From the NCBI GenBank assembly GCA_019323195.1, contig JAHWHQ010000038.1:1-6104 (forward strand): a stretch of DNA of 6,104 nucleotides. The letters run 5' to 3'. Origin of the DNA: Candidatus Woesearchaeota archaeon. GTDB lineage: Archaea > Nanobdellota > Nanobdellia > Woesearchaeales > JACPBV01. Positions 1 to 5,701 of this stretch are shown one piece after another (position 1 is the stretch's first letter; each line of letters opens with the position of its first letter). A program made the translations under genes and the position numbers. The notes under the pieces were generated by a model that was not told where the DNA came from, ran no database searches, and saw only the letters and a program-made list of their open reading frames with translations.

Positions 1-1509
1 ACTGTTCCTTAAAGATTCAAGGCTGTGGGAGAACAACTCCCTTATGTCTTTTATGCCAAGCTTGAACATGGCCAGCCTGTCTATGCCCATGCCCCAGGCA
101 AGCACTGATATCTCCCTTCCTAAGAGGGGCTTTACAAGTTCAGGCCTGAATATGCCGGAACCTCCAAGCTCGATCCATCCAAGCTCTGGATGTTTGGCAT
201 GAAGCTCTGCTGAAGGCTCTGTGAAAGGGAAGTAGGCAGGGGTTATCTTTATCTGGTCTGTCTCGCCGAATTCCTCTGCGAACATCTTTAACAGGCCCTT
301 AAGGTGCCTGAAGTCAAGGTTTTCCTCTACAACAATGCCCTCTACCTGGTTGAAGTCAGCTGAGTGGGTGGCGTCAACAACGTCAGGCCTGAAGCATCTT
401 GCTATGGCAAAGTATTTCCCAGGGACCTCTATATCTTTAGAGGCAAGCATCCTTGCTGACAATGGTGTTCCCTGGGTCCTTAGGATAAGCTGCCGGGTCT
501 TGTTGACATCGAACTTATACTGCCAGCCCTTGCTTATCGTGCCTTTTCCTATCTCATGAGATTCCCTGACCTTTTCAAGCAGCTTTTCATCTACCTTCCC
601 ATATCTAGGCTCTTTTACATAATATGCAGCATGTATGTCCCGGGCAGAATGGAACTGCGGCATGAACAGGGCGTCCATGTCCCAGAATTCTGTCTCAACT
701 ATAGGTCCTGACATCTCTTTAAAGCCAAGGGAAAGGAACTTATCCCTTACATCATCAAGAAACATCCTGTAATGCTGTTTCCTGCCGCCTGATATCTTGG
801 GGACATTTACTATGACGTCATATCTCCTGAACCTTTTGTCTTTCCAGGAGCCGTCTTTAAGCATCTTAGGTGTAAGCCTGTCATGGATATCTTCAAGTTT
901 AATCCCTTTAGAAAGAAGTTTCTTCCCCAGATCTGTCAAAGATGCTTTTTTAATCTTCTTTTTTTCTATTTTTATTATGTTTTTTCTTTTTTTCAGGCTT
1001 TCAAATGCAAACCTTTCCTCTTCACTTAAATCCTTCAGTTCAACAGGGAAATCCTTTTTCAGAAACCTTTCTTCCAGTGTTTCTTTTTCTAACAATCTTT
1101 GTGCCTGTGGAAGAGAAGATATTAAAAGCTCATTCTCTTTTTTTATTGCAATAGCCGCTTTCCCCCTTAAAACCCCTAAGCATATGTTTACCTCCTCCTT
1201 TTCAAGGTTTGCATCTTTTATTATCTGTGAGATAGGGGTATCTTTTTTAATTGCCTTTAGAAATCTTTTTTCAGGAAGCCCATCCTTAAGGTATCTTTTT
1301 CCGTTGATGTCTAAATCTATCATCTCTTTTATGTCTTCACTAAGCTTCACAATGCCCTTATTCTCAAGCCATTGCAGGCCCCTCATAGCCTCTATCTCTT
1401 TTAGGCTGCTTTCAGCAGCAATGCCAGAAAGCGTATTTGTCTTAGGTATAACCGAAAGAACTTTTCTTTCATAGATATGCAGGGTCTGGATCAGTTTATC
1501 ATCTTCCAT
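1..1509 (-). CDS. pheS: Phenylalanine--tRNA ligase alpha subunit, archaeal type (3' end cut by window edge)
   Basis: Catalytic subunit of phenylalanyl-tRNA synthetase, which activates phenylalanine with ATP and loads it onto tRNA-Phe in the cytoplasm, normally as a heterotetramer with PheT. The frame is open from ATG 1509 to base 1, giving 503 residues without a stop. Archaeal PheS proteins are about 490-510 residues, and the visible end (DIRELFSHSLESLRNS) aligns with the usual C-terminus, so only a few codons should be missing. Residues 1-200 are lysine-rich and look like the winged-helix tRNA-binding region of archaeal/eukaryotic PheS. The class II core follows: EFWDMDALFMPQFHSAR at 274-290, RTQGTPLSAR at 344-353, motif 2 FRPDVVDATHSADFNQVEG at 373-391, FPFTEPSAE at 427-435, ELGGSGIFRPE at 447-457, and motif 3 GMGIDRLAM at 473-481. 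The start lies 10 nt after the pheA stop, with no convincing Shine-Dalgarno site, so translational coupling to pheA is plausible. Bacterial PheS is much shorter, so this gene is the best taxonomic clue in the window. Confidence 0.96.
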   Translation of the reverse strand, partial: MEDDKLIQTLHIYERKVLSVIPKTNTLSGIAAESSLKEIEAMRGLQWLENKGIVKLSEDIKEMIDLDINGKRYLKDGLPEKRFLKAIKKDTPISQIIKDANLEKEEVNICLGVLRGKAAIAIKKENELLISSLPQAQRLLEKETLEERFLKKDFPVELKDLSEEERFAFESLKKRKNIIKIEKKKIKKASLTDLGKKLLSKGIKLEDIHDRLTPKMLKDGSWKDKRFRRYDVIVNVPKISGGRKQHYRMFLDDVRDKFLSLGFKEMSGPIVETEFWDMDALFMPQFHSARDIHAAYYVKEPRYGKVDEKLLEKVRESHEIGKGTISKGWQYKFDVNKTRQLILRTQGTPLSARMLASKDIEVPGKYFAIARCFRPDVVDATHSADFNQVEGIVVEENLDFRHLKGLLKMFAEEFGETDQIKITPAYFPFTEPSAELHAKHPELGWIELGGSGIFRPELVKPLLGREISVLAWGMGIDRLAMFKLGIKDIRELFSHSLESLRNS

Positions 1510-1519
1510 TTTAGTAGTG

Positions 1520-2335
1520 CTAGTATTCCCTGGGATAAGAGCCCAGGACCTTGATGAAGAAATTATCCTCTATCGCCTTAAATGCCTCTTTTATCTTGGG
1601 ATCTTCCCTGCTGCCCTGCATGTCGATGAAAAAGATGTAATCGCCAAGCCTTCCTTTTGAGGGCCTTGACTCTATCTTGGTGAGGTTTATGCCGCGTGTT
1701 GCGAATTCTCCCAGAAGGCTGTACAATAAGCCGGGCTTGTCAACCTGCGGATAGATGGCAACAGAGGTGCGGTCTTTTCCTGTTTTTTTGGCCTGCTCTT
1801 TGCTTATCACGATGAACCTTGTAACATTGAACTTGTTGTCCTGTATGTCTTTCCTGATGGCTTTAAGGCCGTAAATCTCTATCGCTGATTTTGGGACTAT
1901 GGCGGCTTTTTCCCTGTCTTTCTGCTCTGCGATTATCTTGGCTGAGGCTGCGTTAGAGCTTGTCTGGATTATCTTTACATCAGGAAGGTTCTTTCTTATG
2001 AACTTTTCACACTGCTCATAGGTGGCAGGATGGACGTAAAGGGTTTTTATGCTTTTCATGCCGTCATGGCCTACAAGGTTGTGCTTTATTGGCAGGATTA
2101 TCTCTGCCACTATATCAAGGTCAAATTCCATCAATGAATCAAGAGTCAATCCAATTGTTCCTGAAACAGAGTTCTCAATCGGAACTACACCTTCATCTGC
2201 CTCGCCATTATCTACAGACTCAAAAATATCCCAGACCGTGTTTTTTAATTTATATTCATTTTTTGGCCCTTTCTCCCTTCTTGCGGCAGCTTCAGAGCTG
2301 AATGTCCCTTCTGGTCCTAAGGTTGCTATTTTCAT
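1520..2335 (-). CDS. pheA: Prephenate dehydratase with C-terminal ACT domain
   Basis: Converts prephenate to phenylpyruvate by decarboxylation and dehydration, the committed step to phenylalanine. From ATG 2335 the protein has 271 residues, normal for a monofunctional enzyme; no chorismate mutase domain is attached. The catalytic domain shows GPEGTFS at 7-13, VVPIENSVSG at 50-59, SSNAASA at 126-132 and the catalytic TRF motif at 172-174. The ACT domain follows, with GLLY at 202-205 and ESRP at 222-225. These correspond to the phenylalanine-binding GALV and ESRP motifs of characterised enzymes, so feedback inhibition by phenylalanine is likely. I chose ATG 2335 because homologues typically begin at the residues MKIATLGPEG and because AGGAGG lies 12 nt upstream. 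An in-frame ATG at 2356 would add seven residues (MRRITNI), overlap the tyrA stop as ATGA, and has its own AGGA 8 nt upstream, so the start is not settled. The stop is TAG at 1522-1520. Confidence 0.95.
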   Translation of the reverse strand: MKIATLGPEGTFSSEAAARREKGPKNEYKLKNTVWDIFESVDNGEADEGVVPIENSVSGTIGLTLDSLMEFDLDIVAEIILPIKHNLVGHDGMKSIKTLYVHPATYEQCEKFIRKNLPDVKIIQTSSNAASAKIIAEQKDREKAAIVPKSAIEIYGLKAIRKDIQDNKFNVTRFIVISKEQAKKTGKDRTSVAIYPQVDKPGLLYSLLGEFATRGINLTKIESRPSKGRLGDYIFFIDMQGSREDPKIKEAFKAIEDNFFIKVLGSYPREY

Positions 2336-2347
2336 TATATTAGTAAT

Positions 2348-2353
2348 CCTCCT
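2348..2353 (-). promoter_or_regulatory. Shine-Dalgarno site AGGAGG for pheA
   Basis: A perfect AGGAGG lies immediately after the ATG of the ATGA that overlaps the tyrA stop, and 12 nt before ATG 2335. If ATG 2335 is the true start, this is its ribosome binding site. If translation starts at 2356, the same bases encode Arg-Arg at codons 2-3. The spacing is somewhat long, which is why the start stays open. Confidence 0.6.
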
Positions 2354-3204
2354 CATCTTAAACTTCCTTTTTTTACAAGTTGTTCTATCAAATAGTCGGA
2401 GTACTCTGTAGCTTCTTTTTTGAAGTCTCCAAGGAAGTCTGCGCCTTCGTTGAAGAATTTGATGAACTCGTCCCTGTCTTTTCTTTTTATTATCCCAAGA
2501 AGCTCCCTTGTGGACCTTATGTATTCTTCCATCGCTTTCTTGTTTTCAGGGTTGAGCATCTCTATATCTGCGTATAGCCTGGGATCCTGGTTAAGAAGCC
2601 TTCCTACTATGTCCATCCTTAATTTATAGATAGGAGAGGTGTAGTGGAGGCTTTCCTCAACATCTATCCCCAGCTTCTTTAGTGTATGTGCAACACAGAT
2701 CGTGGAGAAGTGGGTTACTCCCTGAACAATCGACATCATCTTGTCATGCTTCTCAGGGGTTGTGATCCTGACTAAGGCTCCCTCTTTTTCGAAGACGTTT
2801 CTTAGCCAGCCAAGCCATTGCCTTGGCCTTGAAGGGCATAATACGACTGTCTGGTTTTTTATCGTTTCAACAGAAGGGCCGAAGACAGGATGCGCCCCGA
2901 TAACAGCGGATATGGAATGTTTTAGCATTGCCTCTACAGGCTCTTTTTTCAGTGATGTTAAGTCCATAAGAAGGGCATCCTCCCTTACAGATGGGGCTAC
3001 TTCGCTTATCACTTTTACTGTTGAATCTATGGGGACTGAGATTATAACCACATCACATTTTGATGCACATTCCTTGGGGGTTAGTTCAGTCTTTCTTCCG
3101 GCTATAAGAACCTTGTACTTATTTTTTTCAAAGAATCTTCTGAACCAGCGCCCCATCTGGCCTGTTCCTCCTATGATTCCTATTGTTAGATCTTTTTTTT
3201 CCAT
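2353..3204 (-). CDS. tyrA: Prephenate dehydrogenase (TyrA family), probably NADP-dependent
   Basis: Oxidatively decarboxylates prephenate to 4-hydroxyphenylpyruvate for tyrosine synthesis; use of arogenate instead cannot be excluded. The 283-residue protein resembles the dehydrogenase half of E. coli TyrA but has neither the N-terminal chorismate mutase domain nor a C-terminal ACT domain. The Rossmann glycine motif GGTGQMG is at 12-18. Strand 2 ends in IAGR with Arg37 where NAD-specific enzymes usually carry an acidic residue, which suggests NADP. Ser84 (DLTSLK) and His105 (GAHPVFGP) match the catalytic serine and histidine of the family. His165 (QGVTHFST) and Arg202 (SPIYKLRMDIVGR, 190-202) match E. 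coli His257 and the prephenate-binding Arg294. LNQDPRLYADIE at 204-215 is also conserved with E. coli. The start follows the aroC stop by 22 nt in an A-rich spacer with only a distant AAAGGA, so initiation is probably weak or coupled. The TGA stop at 2355-2353 overlaps the upstream pheA start candidate. Confidence 0.94.
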   Translation of the reverse strand: MEKKDLTIGIIGGTGQMGRWFRRFFEKNKYKVLIAGRKTELTPKECASKCDVVIISVPIDSTVKVISEVAPSVREDALLMDLTSLKKEPVEAMLKHSISAVIGAHPVFGPSVETIKNQTVVLCPSRPRQWLGWLRNVFEKEGALVRITTPEKHDKMMSIVQGVTHFSTICVAHTLKKLGIDVEESLHYTSPIYKLRMDIVGRLLNQDPRLYADIEMLNPENKKAMEEYIRSTRELLGIIKRKDRDEFIKFFNEGADFLGDFKKEATEYSDYLIEQLVKKGSLR

Positions 3205-3226
3205 CTTGTTGTTATCTTTTTCCTTT

Positions 3227-4378
3227 TTATCGTTTTTTCAGGTCTGTCCATTTCTTGTCGAGTTTTGCCATGCCTTCCCAGGCCTTGTCCATAAACAATG
3301 CATCAAGAACCGTAATGGCAGCCATCGCCTCTACTACTGCATATATCCTTCCAAGCAGGGTCGGGTCTCTTCTTGTTATCGGGCTTAATTTCTCTTCTTT
3401 CATGCTCTTCATGTTAATAGACGGCTGCTCCACAGATACAGTAGGGGTCGGCTTGACAGCTACTCTTACAACTATATCCTCGCCATTTGTCATCCCGCCC
3501 AAGACGCCGCCGGCATTGTTTGTCCTGAACCTGACCTTTCCTTTGCTTAGGTAAGGGTGGTCGTTGAACTCTGAGCCTTTCATATTGCTGCACCTGAAAC
3601 CTGCTCCGAACTCCACGCCTTTTATCGCGCCTATGCTCATAATGGCATGTGACAAGGAGGCGCTGAACTTGTCAAATACCGGCTCTCCAAGGCCGGCAGG
3701 GATGTTATGGATGATAAGCTCTATTGTTCCGCCTATCGTGTCCCCTTCTTCCTTTACCTTCAGAACAGCATCTGTCATCTTTTTTGCTGCCTCTGAGTCA
3801 GGGCAGTTTATCTCATTTTTCCTGTAGTTCTTTTTAGCTTCATCATAACTCATGTCCCTGGCTTTTATTCCGCCCCATTCCTTTGTATAGGCGAGAACCT
3901 CAATCTTCTCCCTTGCCAGGAGGATCTTAGCTAATGCGCCGCCGGCAACCCTGCCGACAGTCTCTCTTCCAGAGGCTCTTCCCGCACCGCACCAGTCTGC
4001 ATATTCACCATATTTAAGGAAGAATGTATATTCTGCATGGCCAGGCCTGATAAGGTCCTTGTAGTCCCTGTACTGGTCAATATGGACCTTTTGCGTGTCA
4101 ACATTATATACTATCATGCCTACAGGAGCGCCTGTCGTTACTCCGTCCTGGCCCATGCCGGCAAAGATATGGACCTGGTCGGTCTCCTTCCTTGGAGAGT
4201 CAAGCTTGCCCTGGCCGGGCCTTCTTTTGTCCATCTCCTTCTGGACCATGTCATCTGTGAGCTTAATCCCTGGAGGGACACCGTCAACAATAACTGAAAG
4301 GCCGGAGCCTTTTCCTATGCCGTAAGATTCTCCGCATGTTGTAACCCTAAATATTCTTCCAAACGTGTTTCCCATCAT
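3227..4378 (-). CDS. aroC: Chorismate synthase with divergent signature motifs
   Basis: Catalyses loss of phosphate from 5-enolpyruvylshikimate 3-phosphate to give chorismate, using reduced FMN; the family forms cytosolic homotetramers. The 383-residue length is normal. Conserved elements are NTFGRIFRVTTCGES at 4-18, DGVPPG at 32-37, RRPGQG at 52-57, TTGAPV at 81-86, RPGHA with catalytic His114 at 111-115, GAGRASGRETVGRVAGGALAK at 131-151, NNAGGVLGGMTNGE at 287-300, KPTPTVS at 309-315 and VVEAMAA at 348-354. Several positions are odd. The GESHG histidine is Tyr19. The loop after it (residues 21-27, Gly-rich) is about four residues longer than usual. RPGHAD reads RPGHAE. The C-terminal RHDP motif reads RRDP at 336-339, with Asp338 kept. 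The frame is intact and the operon context fits, so I take the enzyme as functional but divergent. ATG 4378 is preferred over ATG 4375 because GGAGG lies 10 nt upstream of the former. The stop is TAA. Confidence 0.95.
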   Translation of the reverse strand: MMGNTFGRIFRVTTCGESYGIGKGSGLSVIVDGVPPGIKLTDDMVQKEMDKRRPGQGKLDSPRKETDQVHIFAGMGQDGVTTGAPVGMIVYNVDTQKVHIDQYRDYKDLIRPGHAEYTFFLKYGEYADWCGAGRASGRETVGRVAGGALAKILLAREKIEVLAYTKEWGGIKARDMSYDEAKKNYRKNEINCPDSEAAKKMTDAVLKVKEEGDTIGGTIELIIHNIPAGLGEPVFDKFSASLSHAIMSIGAIKGVEFGAGFRCSNMKGSEFNDHPYLSKGKVRFRTNNAGGVLGGMTNGEDIVVRVAVKPTPTVSVEQPSINMKSMKEEKLSPITRRDPTLLGRIYAVVEAMAAITVLDALFMDKAWEGMAKLDKKWTDLKKR

Positions 4379-4388
4379 TTTTATCCAA

Positions 4389-4393
4389 CCTCC
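4389..4393 (-). promoter_or_regulatory. Shine-Dalgarno site GGAGG for aroC
   Basis: GGAGG in the 42-nt aroA-aroC spacer lies 10 nt before ATG 4378 and 13 nt before the second in-frame ATG at 4375. The shorter spacing favours the first ATG. The rest of the spacer is AT-rich, with no hairpin or T-tract terminator that I can see. Confidence 0.6.
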
Positions 4394-4420
4394 GCTTCCT
4401 GATTCATTAATTTGATTTAA

Positions 4421-5701
4421 TCATTCTGTGCTGAGACGCGCGCCTACATTTTTCATGAGCTTAACATAGCCTGGGAAGGTTACATTTATTGACTCAGCTG
4501 TCGTTATTTTTGTCTTTCCTTCTGCTATCAGTCCAGCCAGGCTTAATGCCATAACAATCCTGTGGTCATTATGGCCCCTTACCTTGTTCCCTTTTAATTC
4601 ACTTTTATGGATTATCAGGCCTTCTTCCCTTTCTTTTATGTCAGCATTCATCTTGGAAAGCTCCTCTGTCATAACCTTTATGCGGTCTGTTTCCTTTATC
4701 CTGGCCTGTGCAACATTGACAAGGGTAGTGGTCCCCTCGGCGAAACAACCAAGCACTGAAAGGGCAGGCAGGGCATCAGGGGTATTGTTAAGGTCGAGTT
4801 CACAGCCCTGTAATTGCTTCCCTTTAATCCTTATCCCGTTCTCTTCTGTCTGGATGTCTGCACCCATCTTTTTGAGGTAATCTATTATCGCCTTGTCACC
4901 CTGGGTGTCATTTATGTCAAGACCCTTTACAAGGAGGTTAGAGTCTGTTATAGCTGCGGATACCAATGGGAATGCTGCAGAACTCCAGTCTGCAGGGATT
5001 GTTTTTTCAAATGCATGGTATCTCTGGTTACCATTTACCTTAAATCTTGTAAGATCATCAGATGCCTGGTATTTTATACCCTGTTCGTCAAGCCATTTTA
5101 ATGTCATCTTTATGTAGGGTATCTCTGCGGGCTTTTCAACCCTTATCTCTGTATCCTGGCTTAGCAGGGGGCAGGCAAGCAGGAGGCTTGAGACATACTG
5201 GGAGCTTAAGCCGATAATATCTGTCGATCCTCCCTGCATCTTTCCTTTGATTTTTAGGGGGCAGTAGCCGTTGTTGTTTACTGATAGGGCTTCAGCGCCG
5301 AGCTCATTGAACGACTTAAGCAGAGGCTGCATAGGCCTGGTGCTTAATGATTCGTCACCCTCTAATTGGATGGTGAAGTCGCATAAGGCTGCTATGATCC
5401 CAGAGATAAGCCTTAGTGAGGTTCCTGAATTTGCCATGTTAAGCACAGCATTTGGATTTTTTGGCTTATGGCTGAATCCTTCTATAACCCATTCTTTCTC
5501 ATTTTCAGTGTTTATTCTTGCCCCTAACACCCGGCATGCATTTACAGCTGCAGTTGTATCATCCGCTTTTAAGGGATTAATTATCTTTGATGTTCCTTCT
5601 GCTAGGGATGCTATTATAACAGCACGTATGGTATGCGATTTAGAGCCGGGAATGGTTATCTCCCCTTCAATCTTTTCTGTCTTTTCAACAATAAGTTTCA
5701 T
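4421..5701 (-). CDS. aroA: 3-phosphoshikimate 1-carboxyvinyltransferase (EPSP synthase)
   Basis: Transfers the enolpyruvyl group of phosphoenolpyruvate to shikimate 3-phosphate, the sixth step of the shikimate pathway. At 426 residues it has the usual length for the two-domain inside-out alpha/beta-barrel fold. Expected active-site residues are visible: Lys21, Ser22 and Arg26 in PGSKSHTIR (18-26), NSGTSLR at 91-97, Arg122 in LSTRPM (119-124), SSQ at 166-168, Asp309 in TPDALPAL (307-314), KETDR at 336-340 and NDHR at 378-381. Gly93 is the normal glycine of the PEP pocket. Leu98 sits where E. coli has Pro101, as in the Bacillus-type enzymes I recall. Val407 (NVTFPGY, 406-412) occupies the place of E. 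coli Lys411. The start ATG 5701 overlaps the aroE stop as ATGA, so translation is probably coupled; a GAGG 11 nt upstream may help. The stop is TGA. Confidence 0.96.
   Translation of the reverse strand: MKLIVEKTEKIEGEITIPGSKSHTIRAVIIASLAEGTSKIINPLKADDTTAAVNACRVLGARINTENEKEWVIEGFSHKPKNPNAVLNMANSGTSLRLISGIIAALCDFTIQLEGDESLSTRPMQPLLKSFNELGAEALSVNNNGYCPLKIKGKMQGGSTDIIGLSSQYVSSLLLACPLLSQDTEIRVEKPAEIPYIKMTLKWLDEQGIKYQASDDLTRFKVNGNQRYHAFEKTIPADWSSAAFPLVSAAITDSNLLVKGLDINDTQGDKAIIDYLKKMGADIQTEENGIRIKGKQLQGCELDLNNTPDALPALSVLGCFAEGTTTLVNVAQARIKETDRIKVMTEELSKMNADIKEREEGLIIHKSELKGNKVRGHNDHRIVMALSLAGLIAEGKTKITTAESINVTFPGYVKLMKNVGARLSTE

Noticed and set aside
797..1474. 225-codon open frame on the plus strand
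   Set aside because: It lies antisense to pheS. Its Phe/Ser/Leu-rich product is what the complement of a Lys/Glu-rich coding region gives, and it has no recognisable motif.
3205..3226. A-rich spacer between aroC and tyrA as a terminator
   Set aside because: On the transcribed strand it is A-rich rather than U-rich and has no stem, so it is more likely just an unstructured initiation region.
2741..3388. 215-codon open frame on the plus strand across tyrA and aroC
   Set aside because: It is a shadow of two clearly conserved minus-strand genes and spans their junction, with no family resemblance.
4381..4407. Eight-codon minus-strand mini-ORF (MNQEAEVG) ending just before the aroC start, a possible leader peptide
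   Set aside because: It has no ribosome site of its own, contains no Phe, Tyr or Trp codons, and forms no visible attenuator; it simply spans the aroC GGAGG.
4408..4430. AT-rich TTAAATCAAATTA stretch in the aroA-aroC spacer as an archaeal TATA promoter
   Set aside because: The match to a TATA box is weak and no purine-rich BRE is evident. The spacer is only 42 nt in a tight operon, so an internal promoter is not supported.
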